A DNA stretch of 64,000 bases from contig NZ_PJCA01000031.1 in assembly GCF_002836355.1 (NCBI RefSeq), positions 1-64,000 on the forward strand, read 5' to 3'. Every line of letters begins with the position of its first letter. Position 1 is the first letter of the stretch. A program made the translations under genes and the position numbers. Positions 20,095 through 29,773 of the stretch are shown here, piece by piece. Under the pieces are notes generated by a model. The model searched no databases. It was not told the origin of the DNA and saw nothing but the letters and a program-made list of their open reading frames with translations. The DNA is from Moritella sp. Urea-trap-13. Lineage in GTDB: Bacteria; Pseudomonadota; Gammaproteobacteria; Enterobacterales; Moritellaceae.

Positions 20095-20110
20095 TGTGAT
20101 ATTTATCACG
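20095..20110. promoter_or_regulatory. CRP-like binding site
   Basis: TGTGATATTTATCACG matches the TGTGA-N6-TCACA consensus at nine of ten core positions and contains the perfect palindrome GTGATA-TT-TATCAC. It lies in the divergent region between the BCCT and DUF2238 genes and could regulate either. Confidence 0.6.
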
Positions 20111-20263
20111 GTTATTTTTTCGACACTTTTCACCATTGTTCACTTATTGACCACTGCTGGTCAATAGCTGATAGGCATCGAAATAGAAGCTATTCGGGGT
20201 TATTGGTATTTAACTTGTCACAATTAGCTTCGATTAATATACTTAGTAGCCTAACTATTATTT

Positions 20264-20875
20264 ATGGAGTGTAGCGTTATTAAATATCTTTGGATGTTAA
20301 CTTTTGCAGTGGTAATAGTGTGGTCTGGTATTGAGCCTAAAGATCAGTTTACTTGGTTCCTTGAAGTTGTACCGGCTATTATCGGTGCTGTTGTTCTCGC
20401 GCTCACTTACCGGTCTTTCAAGCTAACTTCACTATTGTACTTTTTCATTTTAGCGCATTGTATTGTGCTGATGATAGGCGGTCATTATACCTATTCCGAA
20501 GTACCTTTCTTTGATGGCCTATTTGGTGCTGAACGTAATAACTACGATAAAGTCGGGCATTTCTTCCAAGGATTTGTACCAGCATTGATTGCCAGAGAAT
20601 TGTTTATTCGTAAAAATGTCGTTAATGGTGCGCGCTGGCGAGTATTATTTATCATCTCTGTGAGTTTAGCCTTTAGCGCATTCTACGAGCTGATTGAGTG
20701 GTGGGTGGCATTAGCGACGGGTGAAGATGCGGAAGCATTCTTAGGTACCCAAGGTTATATATGGGATACCCAATCAGATATGGGACTGGCGCTGATCGGT
20801 GCTATTTGCTCGGTAATATTGTTAGCCAAACCGCATGATAGACAATTAAATGCTATTGATAATTCAAGGCTATAA
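20264..20875 (+). CDS. DUF2238 (YjdF family) membrane protein
   Basis: 203 aa, mostly membrane: about six hydrophobic segments. Family hallmarks are the central GGHYTYSEVPFFD, NNYDKVGHFFQGFVPALIARE and SAFYELIEWWVALATGEDAEAFLGTQGYIWDTQSDM, rich in conserved acidic, His and Trp residues close to the membrane. E. coli YjdF (209 aa) is the reference; function unknown. The ATG at 20264 itself sits inside GGAGTG, so an ATT or GTT start a few codons on is conceivable. It is convergent with the Crp-family gene downstream. Confidence 0.85.
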   Translation: MECSVIKYLWMLTFAVVIVWSGIEPKDQFTWFLEVVPAIIGAVVLALTYRSFKLTSLLYFFILAHCIVLMIGGHYTYSEVPFFDGLFGAERNNYDKVGHFFQGFVPALIARELFIRKNVVNGARWRVLFIISVSLAFSAFYELIEWWVALATGEDAEAFLGTQGYIWDTQSDMGLALIGAICSVILLAKPHDRQLNAIDNSRL

Positions 20876-20886
20876 ATAGCATGCGA

Positions 20887-20925
20887 CTGGGTTTACATTA
20901 ATGGCAACGTTATATTTAAACCCAG
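20887..20925. terminator. Possible terminator hairpin between convergent genes
   Basis: Perfect 9-bp arms CTGGGTTTA and TAAACCCAG around a 21-nt loop. The right arm covers the last codons of the Crp-family gene. T-runs are poor, so termination is uncertain. Confidence 0.35.
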
Positions 20926-21653
20926 CCCTTTATTTGCGATTCAAAAAAGAAGCTTCTTGGATCACTAACACTGAGATCTATGTCATCGAGCTTAGCGCTC
21001 AAACCAGCTATATCAGATAAATAAATACAACTTCTGCCTAAATCTACCATCTTTTCTTTTTCGAGCTGCTTGATTGCTTCATTAACACGTTGACGTGCAA
21101 TACCTGTTATACGACTAATCTGTTGTTGCGATATCATTATTTTAGGTATTTCACCTTGTAACTTCTGCTTGTTTGTTGCGATTTCAAGTAGCAGATAAAT
21201 AACGCGCGATAAGGTATTTGCACTCATTATTATTTGTGCTTGTAACCATTTCGCTTTTACATCAAACGACATGCCGTGAAACCATTTGTATATTTCGACA
21301 TTATTTTCGGCGATACGCTGTAGCTGGCTATTTTTAAAATGGACGATAGATACTGGATCTATCTGGCTTATAAAGAATGGCGTATAGTCAGATTCACCTT
21401 CCTCAAATCCACCAAACCAACTGCCTTTACCGACAATGACGCTGTTAACTGTTTTCAGATTTGGTGTTTGTAAGCAAATTGCCACGGTACCTTCAAGAAT
21501 GAAACTAATACCTTGATGGGCAATATCGGATCCTTCGAGTTCGCTTGTTGTTAGATTCTTTTTTACCTGTGCAATTGATGTCAGTTGCGTCATTAGTTCT
21601 GGAGATAGTTTTGTGGTCCAGTTTATGGATTTGGCTAATGCTGAATCAATCAA
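20916..21653 (-). CDS. Crp/Fnr family transcriptional regulator
   Basis: 245 aa. N-terminal cyclic-nucleotide-binding-like domain (GISFILEGTVAICLQ, VGKGSWFGGFE), linking helix, then a C-terminal Crp-type HTH: ISQQQISRITGIARQRVNEAIKQLEKEKMVDLGRS, where the recognition helix carries RQRVN in place of the usual R-E-T/E-V-S. There is no N-terminal Cys cluster, so it is not an FNR oxygen sensor. The start is TTG, supported by AAAGGAAA 8 nt upstream. The cAMP-contact residues are not conserved enough to assign a ligand. Targets unknown; a CRP-like site lies 0.8 kb away in the next intergenic region. Confidence 0.86.
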   Translation of the reverse strand: MIDSALAKSINWTTKLSPELMTQLTSIAQVKKNLTTSELEGSDIAHQGISFILEGTVAICLQTPNLKTVNSVIVGKGSWFGGFEEGESDYTPFFISQIDPVSIVHFKNSQLQRIAENNVEIYKWFHGMSFDVKAKWLQAQIIMSANTLSRVIYLLLEIATNKQKLQGEIPKIMISQQQISRITGIARQRVNEAIKQLEKEKMVDLGRSCIYLSDIAGLSAKLDDIDLSVSDPRSFFFESQIKGWV

Positions 21654-21864
21654 AAGGTGTTTCCTTTATGGTGGTTTATTTTTTTGATAAATAGATAATT
21701 AAAAAACGGCATATTTATAAAATATATTAGCGCAAATATACAACAAATGTCCTATATCGAACAGTACAAGACTACCCAAGGTTATATTCTCTTCGTTTAA
21801 TCGTTTACGGCGTGCATGTCTAGATTCGTTGTGTAATTAATGGGCAAGTAATCGTTGAGTCTAA

Positions 21865-21993
21865 GCCTTAAGGTTAAAAGCTAAATTGGATGAGATTGGA
21901 GAGAGTAAATGTGCAAATATAGGTAGCGGTGGTTATATCGAGACTAGTGTCGGAGGGAAACAAAGTGTCGATGTTACCGTAGATAAAATGTAA
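21865..21993 (+). pseudogene. Possible gene fragment (C-terminal remnant)
   Basis: An open 42-codon stretch ending in TAA translates to a protein-like tail (DEIGESKCANIGSGGYIE, then VGGKQSVDVTVDKM). A TTG at 21886 could start a 35-residue peptide but no good ribosome site is present. I do not recognise the family. It may be the decayed end of a lost gene. Confidence 0.25.
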
Positions 21994-22049
21994 AAATTCG
22001 CAGACAATCTTTAACGGTTAACCGTTAATTTAGAGTCAAGCCTGCGAAT
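21992..22049 (-). terminator. hutH terminator with an internal 18-bp perfect palindrome
   Basis: On the minus strand ATTCGCAG pairs with CTGCGAAT, followed by TTTTTAC. Inside the loop is the perfect palindrome TTAACGGTTAACCGTTAA at 22011-22028. It lies 36 bp past the hutH stop and closes the hut operon. Confidence 0.75.
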
Positions 22050-22085
22050 CTATTTATAATTTATTTATAGTGCAAGGTCCTGAAT

Positions 22086-23618
22086 TTATAAACTCGGAAG
22101 CATGTCAGTAGCAACAAGCTTGTTGTGGCTAGCTTCGAGAATAAGCTGATTAGCTTTAGCAATATCGGGCGCAAAATAACGGTCTTTATCGTAGAACGTC
22201 ACGCGTTCGCGTAATTCTGCTTTCGCTTGTTCAACTAAAGGCGACGATTTTAGTGGTGCTCTGAAATCTAACCCTTGCGCCGCTGACAACAATTCAACCG
22301 CTAAGATACCACGGGTGTTTTCTGCCATGTCTTTTAAACGACGGCCAGCAAAGGTTGCCATAGATACGTGATCTTCTTGGTTCGCAGATGTCGGTAAGCT
22401 ATCAACTGACGCTGGGTGCGCTAATGATTTATTCTCACTGGCCAAAGCTGCCGCGGTGACTTGCGCGATCATGAAACCAGAGTTAACGCCGCCATTGTCC
22501 ACTAAGAAGGGTGGTAATTTACTTAAGCTGCTATCAATTAGTAGTGCCATACGACGTTCAGACAAACTGCCTATTTCTGCAATCGCTAACGCAAGGTTAT
22601 CACTGGCCATGGCGATAGGTTCTGCATGGAAGTTACCGGCTGAAATAATGTCACCATCATCAGCAAAAACCAAAGGGTTATCCGATACTGAATTGGCTTC
22701 GACTTCAAATGTTTCTGCAGAATTACGTATCTGTTGTAAACAAGCGCCCATCACTTGTGGCTGACAACGCAGCGAGTAAGGGTCTTGGACTTTCTCACAG
22801 GCAGTATGAGAATTACCAATCTCACTACTAAAACCAAGAATATGGCGATACATAGTCGCCGAATCCATTTGCGTGCGATGACCACGAACACGATGTACAC
22901 GTGGATCAAACGGACGACGGCTGCCTAACGCGGCTTCGACTGTCATTGCGCCACATAAGGTGGCCGAAGCAAATAGATCCTCAGCGGCAAATAAGCCTTC
23001 CAGACCAAATGCTGTCGATGCTTGGGTGCCGTTTAACAGCGCCAAGCCTTCTTTAGGTGCTAGGGTGATTTTTTGCATACCGGCGATGACTAATGCTTCT
23101 TCACCTGTGATGATTTTACCTTGATGACGCGCTTCACCTTCACCCAACAACACAGTGCTCATGTGAGCAAGTGGCGCAAGATCGCCGGATGCGCCTACAG
23201 AACCTTTTTTCGGCACGCAAGGGTATACTTCGGCATTAACTAACTGCATTAATGCTTCGATTACTGATAAACGTATACCTGAGAAACCACGTGCTAGGCT
23301 GTTAATTTTCAGCACCATCATCAAGCGTACGGTTTCATCATTCATTAATTCGCCGATACCAGCCGCGTGGGATAACACGATACTACGTTGCAGGGTTTCT
23401 AAATCTTCAGGCGCAATGCGGGTGTTAGCCAGTAAGCCAAAGCCAGTATTGATACCATAAGCAACGCGGTTTTCGGCAATCACGTCGTTAACGACTTTAG
23501 TGCTGGCGTGGATATCTTCGTGGCAGCTAGGATCAAGTGATACCTGTACTGGTGCACGGCTGATTTGACGAAGTTGTGCCAGCGTTAATAACCCTGGTTT
23601 AATTGTTAGTTGGTACAT
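22086..23618 (-). CDS. hutH: Histidine ammonia-lyase
   Basis: 510 aa from ATG 23618 (GGAG 9 nt upstream); the frame runs on to 23672 but that part overlaps hutU. HutH converts L-histidine to urocanate and ammonia, first step of histidine breakdown. The Ala143-Ser144-Gly145 triad in [16 protein letters not shown] cyclises to the MIO electrophile. The early YGINTGFG and the FHAEP/SNPL-type ([11 protein letters not shown]) active-site segments are present. Normal length. Last gene of the hutI-hutG-hutU-hutH unit, 16 bp after hutU. Confidence 0.97.
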   Translation of the reverse strand: MYQLTIKPGLLTLAQLRQISRAPVQVSLDPSCHEDIHASTKVVNDVIAENRVAYGINTGFGLLANTRIAPEDLETLQRSIVLSHAAGIGELMNDETVRLMMVLKINSLARGFSGIRLSVIEALMQLVNAEVYPCVPKKGSVGASGDLAPLAHMSTVLLGEGEARHQGKIITGEEALVIAGMQKITLAPKEGLALLNGTQASTAFGLEGLFAAEDLFASATLCGAMTVEAALGSRRPFDPRVHRVRGHRTQMDSATMYRHILGFSSEIGNSHTACEKVQDPYSLRCQPQVMGACLQQIRNSAETFEVEANSVSDNPLVFADDGDIISAGNFHAEPIAMASDNLALAIAEIGSLSERRMALLIDSSLSKLPPFLVDNGGVNSGFMIAQVTAAALASENKSLAHPASVDSLPTSANQEDHVSMATFAGRRLKDMAENTRGILAVELLSAAQGLDFRAPLKSSPLVEQAKAELRERVTFYDKDRYFAPDIAKANQLILEASHNKLVATDMLPSL

Positions 23619-23634
23619 GTTTATTTCTCCAAGA

Positions 23635-25335
23635 TTATTTATTATGATTATTACTGTTATTAGCTGTATCAAGCATAGGTAGGTCTAAATTCTGTTCTTT
23701 AGCACAGGTTTTGGCAAGGTCATAACCCGCATCAGCATGACGCATCACGCCTGTTGCCGGATCGTTACGTAGTACACGGCTAATACGTTGATGCGCATCT
23801 TCAGTACCGTCACAAAGCACGACCATACCGGAATGTTGAGAGAAGCCCATGCCAACGCCGCCGCCATGATGTAGTGAAACCCACGTTGCACCACTGGCTG
23901 TATTAAGCAGGGCGTTTAACAGTGGCCAATCCGATACAGCATCCGAACCATCCATCATGCCTTCGGTTTCGCGATTAGGGCTGGCAACAGAGCCGGAATC
24001 GAGGTGGTCACGACCAATTACAATCGGTGCTTTTAGTTCGCCATTTTTAACCATTTCGTTAAAGGCTAATCCCAGACGTTGACGGTCTTTTAGACCAACC
24101 CAACAAATACGCGCAGGTAAACCTTGGAACTGAATACGCTCACGTGCCATGTCTAACCAGTTATGCAGTTGTGGATTATCGGGGATCAGCTCTTTTACTT
24201 TCTGATCGGTTTTGTAGATATCTTCTGGATCGCCAGACAATGCCACCCAACGGAAAGGACCAATGCCTTCACAAAATAAAGGACGTATATAGGCTGGAAC
24301 GAAACCTGGGAAATCAAACGCATTCTCTACGCCTTCTTCCATAGCCATTTGACGAATGTTATTACCGTAATCAACCGTTGCTGAACCTGCTTTTTGTAGG
24401 TCTAACATGGCTTGCACTTGAATTGCCATTGACTGTTTAGCAGCTTTAACAACGGCTGCTTCATCTTCTTTACGCATTGCTGCAGCGTGTGCCATTGTCC
24501 AACCTTGTGGCAAGTAGCCATTCAGTGGATCATGTGCTGATGTTTGGTCGGTAGTACAATCGGGCACGACACCGCGTTTGACTAATTCTGGGAAGATATC
24601 AGCGGCATTACCTAATAAGCCAATAGAAGTTGGTTTGCCACTTTTGATTGCATCATCAAGTAGCGCTAATGCTTCATCAAGCGTGGTGGCTTTCTTATCG
24701 ACATAGCCTGTGCGTAAACGGTAGTCGATACGCGATTCATCACATTCAACGGCGATCATAGAAAAACCAGCCATAGTCGCTGCAAGCGGTTGCGCGCCGC
24801 CCATGCCGCCTAAGCCGCCAGTTAATACCCAACGACCTTGGGCTTTACCATCGAAATGCTGTTTTGCCATGGCCACGAATGTTTCGTAAGTACCTTGAAC
24901 AATGCCTTGAGAACCGATGTAGATCCAAGAACCTGCGGTCATTTGTCCGTACATCATCAAGCCGGCTTTATCTAGCTTGTTGAAGTGTTCCCAGTTAGCC
25001 CAATGTGGTACTAGATTTGAGTTAGCAATTAATACGCGCGGTGCGTTGCTGTGGGTTTGGAATACGCCTACTGGTTTACCGGACTGTACTAATAAGGTTT
25101 CATCATCTTCTAAACGCTTAAGTACTTCGACGATCTTGTCGTAACATTCCCAATCACGCGCGGCGCGGCCGATACCACCGTAGACAACCAATGAATGCGG
25201 GTGTTCGGCAACATCAGGATGTAGGTTGTTCATTAACATGCGTAATGGCGCTTCGGTTTGCCACGACTTGGTATTCAGCTTTGTGCCGTGCGGGGCAATG
25301 ATAGTACGAGATGTATCTAAACGTTTATCAGTCAT
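23635..25335 (-). CDS. hutU: Urocanate hydratase
   Basis: 566 aa, usual length. Converts urocanate to 4-imidazolone-5-propionate using tightly bound NAD+ as an electrophile. The glycine-rich NAD site reads [20 protein letters not shown], and the catalytic region has [18 protein letters not shown]. Also visible are [17 protein letters not shown] and a C-terminal [17 protein letters not shown], all family hallmarks. The ATG has AAAGGAAAT upstream. Follows hutG by 85 bp and precedes hutH by 16 bp. Confidence 0.97.
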   Translation of the reverse strand: MTDKRLDTSRTIIAPHGTKLNTKSWQTEAPLRMLMNNLHPDVAEHPHSLVVYGGIGRAARDWECYDKIVEVLKRLEDDETLLVQSGKPVGVFQTHSNAPRVLIANSNLVPHWANWEHFNKLDKAGLMMYGQMTAGSWIYIGSQGIVQGTYETFVAMAKQHFDGKAQGRWVLTGGLGGMGGAQPLAATMAGFSMIAVECDESRIDYRLRTGYVDKKATTLDEALALLDDAIKSGKPTSIGLLGNAADIFPELVKRGVVPDCTTDQTSAHDPLNGYLPQGWTMAHAAAMRKEDEAAVVKAAKQSMAIQVQAMLDLQKAGSATVDYGNNIRQMAMEEGVENAFDFPGFVPAYIRPLFCEGIGPFRWVALSGDPEDIYKTDQKVKELIPDNPQLHNWLDMARERIQFQGLPARICWVGLKDRQRLGLAFNEMVKNGELKAPIVIGRDHLDSGSVASPNRETEGMMDGSDAVSDWPLLNALLNTASGATWVSLHHGGGVGMGFSQHSGMVVLCDGTEDAHQRISRVLRNDPATGVMRHADAGYDLAKTCAKEQNLDLPMLDTANNSNNHNK

Positions 25336-25420
25336 TGGGATTTCCTTTTCACTTTAATTTGTTTGGTATTTTAATTAATGAGCAATTCAGTTTTTATCTG
25401 GTTTGCTATGTAAGCTTGAG

Positions 25421-26533
25421 CTATTTAACTGTGAACATAGCGCGGGAGATATCCCACGTTAGTCGCGCTGCAAGCCTTGCTGTTTGATTGTCTATATCGA
25501 AATTAGGGTTGTATTCGGCTAGGTCTGCCACTAATAACTTGGCTTGACCTGCGCTGTTTGTCGCATTAAAGATGGGTTGCAATAAAGCTTCGACGCTTTC
25601 AAGAGATATGCCTCGCGCTGCGGGTGCACTGACACCGGGCGCAGTGCATGCCGAGAACACATCAATGTCGATGGTCAAGTACAGATAATCGACCTTATTT
25701 ATAAATGTATTTAGCTCACTGATTCGTTCAGCAAGGTAATAAGAGGCCAGCTGGTGGTCTTCGCGATAATGTACGCCTAGCTCATCTGCTAGTGTAAATA
25801 GCGCTTGGGTATTGCTGGCGCGACTGACACCAAGGCAGGCGTAGTTAAATTCCCAGCCTAATTGTTGGCAGTGTTTGGCTATTTGATTAAAAGGCGTGCC
25901 AGAGCTGGTCGGGAATGCTTTATCGTCTGCTGAATAGGTGCGTAAATCAAAATGGGCATCAAAGTTGATAATACCAACTTTCGGTTTAGTTACATTGGCT
26001 TTGTTAACGCTTGTGCTTTGGAAGTGCTGATTAACTGTTTGTAAGTGCTGAGAAAGTCCTTGGAATGTGCCCCAAGCGATCTCGTGTCCGCCGCCTAATA
26101 CGATGACTTTGTTCTGTTTGTTCAGTGCGGCTTCAACATGTTTCGCCAGTTCTTGTTGGCTACGAGCTAAATCAGTATCGTTGCAATAGATATTGCCGCC
26201 ATCAATAAAGGTTGATGTATTTTTATTAGTCGTCATCGCAGCTGGATTGTCATGATGCCACGCCATATTGGCTAACGCTTTACGGATCACATCTGGTGCT
26301 TGTACTGCGCCAACACGGCCTTTATTACGCTTAACACCTTCATCACAGGCGAAACCGAGTAGCACAACACCATTTTGGCTGTCAGTTGTAAACTGTTCGT
26401 CTTTATCTGCTACGAGCACCTTTTGATGAAAACGCATACCAGCTTCGCCGTCTTCAGCGTCAATACGACCTTGCCAGATGTCCGCTTTGGTCGTTTCGTA
26501 ATTACTTACTGCCGGATAGATAGTCTTAGTCAT
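25421..26533 (-). CDS. hutG: Formimidoylglutamase
   Basis: 370 aa from ATG 26533, supported by GGAG upstream; the frame continues to 26548. Arginase-fold, Mn(II)-dependent hydrolase that splits N-formimidoyl-L-glutamate to glutamate and formamide. Metal ligands are recognisable: [18 protein letters not shown] and [20 protein letters not shown]. At 370 aa it is somewhat longer than the usual 310-320 aa, with extra sequence in the N-terminal third and around the [10 protein letters not shown] region. It overlaps the end of hutI by 8 nt, so translation is coupled. Confidence 0.95.
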   Translation of the reverse strand: MTKTIYPAVSNYETTKADIWQGRIDAEDGEAGMRFHQKVLVADKDEQFTTDSQNGVVLLGFACDEGVKRNKGRVGAVQAPDVIRKALANMAWHHDNPAAMTTNKNTSTFIDGGNIYCNDTDLARSQQELAKHVEAALNKQNKVIVLGGGHEIAWGTFQGLSQHLQTVNQHFQSTSVNKANVTKPKVGIINFDAHFDLRTYSADDKAFPTSSGTPFNQIAKHCQQLGWEFNYACLGVSRASNTQALFTLADELGVHYREDHQLASYYLAERISELNTFINKVDYLYLTIDIDVFSACTAPGVSAPAARGISLESVEALLQPIFNATNSAGQAKLLVADLAEYNPNFDIDNQTARLAARLTWDISRAMFTVK

Positions 26534-27737
26534 GACAAAGCGCTCCATTTAAGATGCGTGCGTGCAACCTTGGTGTTCCGATTTCATAGGATAACTGTGC
26601 AGGGTGGTCGATATCCCAGATGGCTAAATCAGCATCGTAGCCGACTTTAATTTGGCCGCGAGCATCTTGTAACCCTAATGCACGGGCGGCATGGCAAGTT
26701 ACGCCTCGCAGTGCTTCTTCCGGCGTTAATCTAAATAAGGTACAGCCCATATTCATCATCATAGTTAATGAGGCAATAGGCGAGGTGCCCGGATTGAAAT
26801 CGGTTGCTAATGCCATTGGCACGTTATGTTGACGCAACAATTCAATGGGCGGTAACTGGGTTTCTCTTAAAAAGTAAAATGCGCCAGGTAGCAGGGTGGC
26901 GACTGTGCCATGTTCAGCCAGTGCTTTCACGCCTTGCTCGTCAAGGTATTCGATATGATCAACCGAGGTCGCGCCCATTTTTGCCGCCAGTTCACTACCG
27001 CCTAGATTGCTTAATTGTTCGGTGTGACCTTTGATGCCGAGTCCATAAGATAAGGCCGTTTCGAAAACTGCTTGGGTTTGCGCTAAGTTAAAACCGATAC
27101 CTTCACAAAACACATCAACTGCATCGACTAGTTTGGCGGCGACAGCTGCCGGAATGATTTCGTCACACACGTAACGGATGTAGCTATCGGCATCGCCTTT
27201 ATATTCGGGTGGCACAGCGTGAGCTGCGAGCAGGGTAGTTGATACCTTGATATTGGCGTGCTGCTCTAATTGCTTGGCTGCACGTAGCATTTTCAATTCA
27301 TCTTCCAACGTTAAGCCATAACCTGATTTGATTTCAATCGTTGTGACGCCATCTGCAGTAAGTGCAGAAAGGCGCTTAAGTGCCAGTTCGATTAACTCTG
27401 CTTCAGTGGCAGCGCGGGTGGCGTTTACAGTAGAAAGAATGCCACCACCTTGCTTGGCGATTGTTTCATACGGCACGCCTGTTAAGCGTTGCTCAAATTC
27501 TTTAGCGCGGTTACCTGCAAATACCAGATGGGTATGACTGTCGATAAGACCCGGAGTGATAAGACGGTTTTGGCAATCGATAACCTGAGTAAACGCGGCT
27601 GTTGGGCATTGCTGCATCGCACCAATTTCGACGATCTTACCGTGCTCCATTGCAATGTAACAATGAGGTTGGGTTTGGTAATCGGAATCACTTTGATCCA
27701 TAGATACAATTGTTGTATTGGTTAGCAATAAACTCAT
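26526..27737 (-). CDS. hutI: Imidazolonepropionase
   Basis: 403 aa, amidohydrolase superfamily, opens imidazolone propionate to N-formimidoyl-glutamate, third step of the pathway. Metal-site [17 protein letters not shown] near residue 70, [36 protein letters not shown] and [12 protein letters not shown] are all intact. First gene of the operon after hutC, with a 227-bp gap that carries a HutC-type operator. Confidence 0.97.
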   Translation of the reverse strand: MSLLLTNTTIVSMDQSDSDYQTQPHCYIAMEHGKIVEIGAMQQCPTAAFTQVIDCQNRLITPGLIDSHTHLVFAGNRAKEFEQRLTGVPYETIAKQGGGILSTVNATRAATEAELIELALKRLSALTADGVTTIEIKSGYGLTLEDELKMLRAAKQLEQHANIKVSTTLLAAHAVPPEYKGDADSYIRYVCDEIIPAAVAAKLVDAVDVFCEGIGFNLAQTQAVFETALSYGLGIKGHTEQLSNLGGSELAAKMGATSVDHIEYLDEQGVKALAEHGTVATLLPGAFYFLRETQLPPIELLRQHNVPMALATDFNPGTSPIASLTMMMNMGCTLFRLTPEEALRGVTCHAARALGLQDARGQIKVGYDADLAIWDIDHPAQLSYEIGTPRLHARILNGALCHD

Positions 27738-27778
27738 CAGATACTCACGTTGTTAGATTCAAATATAAAGGCACGTTT

Positions 27779-27794
27779 AAATGTATATACAATT
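27779..27794 (-). promoter_or_regulatory. Candidate HutC operator upstream of hutI
   Basis: TGTATATACA palindrome within AAATGTATATACAATT, 42 bp upstream of the hutI start. It agrees at 12 of 16 positions with the reverse complement of a second site upstream of hutC (28732-28747). HutC repressors of the GntR family recognise TGTATA-type dyads and release in response to urocanate. Confidence 0.6.
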
Positions 27795-27887
27795 AAATAG
27801 ACAATTTAAGGATGAAGCGCAAGTTCTAAATCAATTTGTTGTGATCTAGTTGTGGTTTTGTTAATTATTTGAGGTGTTTTTATGATG

Positions 27888-27910
27888 CGTGTCGATATTG
27901 AATCGACACG
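27888..27910. repeat. Inverted repeat between hutC and hutI
   Basis: Perfect 9-bp arms CGTGTCGAT and ATCGACACG with a 5-nt loop, 55 bp after the hutC stop on the minus strand. It lacks a T-run on the hutC-distal side, so it may be a weak terminator or processing hairpin in a hutC-hutI transcript. Confidence 0.45.
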
Positions 27911-27964
27911 GTTTGACGGTAATAGCTTAGCGGAATAAGTTGATTTGGCGTTGAATAGGCAGTG

Positions 27965-28669
27965 CTATATTTCAGTTTTCAGGCTTAGCTTGTATTTATC
28001 TGCTGGGTGATAAAGTAGGGCAACACTGATCAAATCTTGCTTGCTCCAAGTGCGACGATTGAGTAACAGACAAGGCTGTAGTGCTGTTAAGTTCAAGTGC
28101 TGTTGGATAGACGTGATTGGCATTACCGCTTCAACAGTATGTTCAATCGAGCTTAATGGGCAGTTTTTAGTTAAGTATTCATTGGGTGTCGCTAGGCTGA
28201 AGTCTTGCGTGATGTAGTCTGGCGCAAACTGTGGATTGACCCAACGCACTTCTAACTGTAATGCGACATCGTCTTCGTAATGTATGATTTCACTAAAGAA
28301 AATTGGCGTATCTATTCTAACGCCCAAGCGCATCGCTATTTCATCATCAGCAGGTATCGTCACCTGACGCAGTATCTTATTACTGTAGGCTTTACCGCGT
28401 TGACGGATCTCATCAGCAATATTACGAATATCACTCAGGGATGATTCGACCTTTTTCTGGCATACAAAGGTACCTAGACGCGGGGTTCTTTCTAACAGAC
28501 CTTGATTGACTAGATCGCGTATGGCTTTATTCACTGTCATCCGACTGACGTTAAACTGTTTGGTTAGCTCTAGTTCTGTTGGGATCTTGTTACCAGGCAG
28601 CCAAACATGGGTATTGATTTTTTCAAGGATGAAGTCTTGGATCTGAATATAGCGCGGCGAACTGTTCAT
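27965..28669 (-). CDS. hutC: Histidine utilisation repressor, GntR family
   Basis: 234 aa. N-terminal winged HTH of GntR type (PTELELTKQFNVSRMTVNKAIRDLVNQGLLERTPRLGTFV, about residues 25-65), then a UTRA ligand domain (FFSEIIHYEDDVALQLEVRWVNPQFAPDYI; PCLLLNRRTWS). HutC binds urocanate and represses the hut genes. It is the promoter-proximal gene of the locus and has a candidate operator at 28732-28747, fitting autoregulation. Confidence 0.94.
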   Translation of the reverse strand: MNSSPRYIQIQDFILEKINTHVWLPGNKIPTELELTKQFNVSRMTVNKAIRDLVNQGLLERTPRLGTFVCQKKVESSLSDIRNIADEIRQRGKAYSNKILRQVTIPADDEIAMRLGVRIDTPIFFSEIIHYEDDVALQLEVRWVNPQFAPDYITQDFSLATPNEYLTKNCPLSSIEHTVEAVMPITSIQQHLNLTALQPCLLLNRRTWSKQDLISVALLYHPADKYKLSLKTEI

Positions 28670-28731
28670 AGTGTCTAACCTTGATAACGTCTAATTTTAA
28701 TAGCAGTGTAATGAAGTAATCAATTAAGCTT

Positions 28732-28747
28732 AATTGACTATACAAAT
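28732..28747 (-). promoter_or_regulatory. Candidate HutC operator upstream of hutC
   Basis: AATTGACTATACAAAT, about 63 bp upstream of the hutC start, shares TGTATA-N2-CAATT (read on the other strand) with the site before hutI. It adjoins the perfect 16-bp palindrome CAATTAAGCTTAATTG at 28721-28736. Confidence 0.5.
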
Positions 28748-28840
28748 GATCTATTAGTTGGTGAGAAAATGCAAGTTATTATGTGTTGGTGGTAAAGGAC
28801 TGAGGGGGGAGTTTGCTTTTAAATGTAGGATCAGAACCGC

Positions 28841-29314
28841 TTATAACCCTTCGATAAACCAATTTGGCGCCACACGTTTAGTCCACTTTGCAAATTTGGA
28901 TTTATCGCCGATATAGAAATTCCTGTAGGCACTGACGGCATCGCTATCAACTTTATATTTGTCTGGCATCGCTTGAGGAAACGCAGTTAGACCAATGGCC
29001 GGAAATGAATAATGACTAATTTCATTTAGCGTTGCTATTGATTTGTGATCTACTTCTTTATTGTATCGATATTTATATTCTTTATTGAGTGCGAACGTTA
29101 ATTTTTTAAGCCACAAAAAATTGTCATAAGACTCTTCAACCCATAATACTGAAGGGTGATTTGAATGGGTCGACTTGTAAGGAGTTACGAAGCCTTTTTT
29201 ATTTAATGCAGTACAGAGTAGTTGTACACTCTCTAAGATCATTTTCACCACATGTTGATCACAGTGGTATTGTGCACACTTTTGAATATTAGTATCTAAA
29301 ATGAAAATATTCAT
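28841..29314 (-). CDS. Conserved hypothetical protein, phage-type family
   Basis: 157 aa from ATG 29314, supported by GATGAGG upstream; the longer frame to 29428 has no ribosome site. N-terminus MNIFILDTNIQKCAQYHCDQHVVKMILES with the motif YHCDQHVVKM, then a second conserved part HPSVLWVEESYDNFLWLKKL and a C-terminal Y-R-N-F-Y...W-T-K-R segment. Proteins with this pattern occur in T4-like phages and scattered marine bacteria; no function is known to me. No signal peptide or membrane helix. It opens an accessory pocket after the hut locus. Confidence 0.7.
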   Translation of the reverse strand: MNIFILDTNIQKCAQYHCDQHVVKMILESVQLLCTALNKKGFVTPYKSTHSNHPSVLWVEESYDNFLWLKKLTFALNKEYKYRYNKEVDHKSIATLNEISHYSFPAIGLTAFPQAMPDKYKVDSDAVSAYRNFYIGDKSKFAKWTKRVAPNWFIEGL

Positions 29315-29321
29315 TAACGCC

Positions 29322-29405
29322 TCATCTTTCAGCAATGGGTTTATCAGATTGCAAATTTTCAATTTTATTGAAGAAAATTTGTAAGTCACCAACAGGTATA
29401 ACCAT
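29322..29405 (-). pseudogene. Short open frame, probable gene remnant
   Basis: 27 codons from an ATG, open for a further 13 codons upstream, translating to a protein-like VGDLQIFFNKIENLQ and ending in TGA that overlaps the ribosome site of the next gene. It may be the C-terminal remnant of a lost gene. Family not recognised. Confidence 0.25.
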
Positions 29406-29639
29406 CGACGCCTGCCATACCGTGACATCTAAGTACGTTGGTTTTCCCTACCTACTCATAATTCTTAATGAATCTATACGGATGAATATCGGGAAAGGAT
29501 CAATGTAACTTTAAGGAAAGGGGGAATTTTAATAAAAGTCTTACTCTGTTCTGGGTTGGGCTGGGTTTGATTACTTGATACATCTAAGTGAATAGCTGAC
29601 TGTTTTTATTGGAATGAACATTCTTACACGACCGTTGAT

Positions 29640-29768
29640 TTAACAAAGTACCTCGAAACCATATTTTGCGTAGAATGACTCGGCTTGCTCACTTAAACTC
29701 AGAGGTAGTTTGACATAAAGCCCTGTAGGGAGAGGCTTTATGTCAAATTTACTGATTTTAAACGTATT
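29640..29768 (-). pseudogene. GNAT acetyltransferase C-terminal fragment
   Basis: An open stretch of 42 codons without start translates to FDIKPLPTGLYVKLPLSLSE followed by QAESFYAKYGFEVLC and a stop. The A-x-x-F-Y-x-K-Y-G-F motif is the typical last motif of GNAT N-acetyltransferases. The catalytic acetyl-CoA motif is absent, so this is a relic. It lies just past the GIY-YIG-like gene and contains the inverted repeat 29709-29747. Confidence 0.45.
29709..29747. repeat. Perfect 14-bp inverted repeat
   Basis: TTTGACATAAAGCC and GGCTTTATGTCAAA around an 11-nt loop, 27 bp beyond the stop of the minus-strand GIY-YIG-like gene. No T-run follows, so it is a 3' hairpin or recombination-associated dyad rather than a standard terminator. 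Confidence 0.5.
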
Positions 29769-29773
29769 TCAAA

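Larger units (their letters stand above)
21654..22085. other. Intergenic region between Crp-family gene and hutH
   Basis: About 430 bp. It contains a possible gene fragment (21865-21993) and the nested hairpin serving hutH (21992-22049). The rest is AT-rich and unremarkable. Confidence 0.5.

Noticed and set aside
23619-23672. N-terminal extension of hutH up to 23672
   Set aside because: It overlaps the hutU end, and the ATG at 23618 has the ribosome site and the normal family N-terminus.
29709-29747. Integron attC site
   Set aside because: The perfect dyad lacks the GTTRRRY/RYYYAAC core sites and the bulged bases of attC, and no integrase gene is present.
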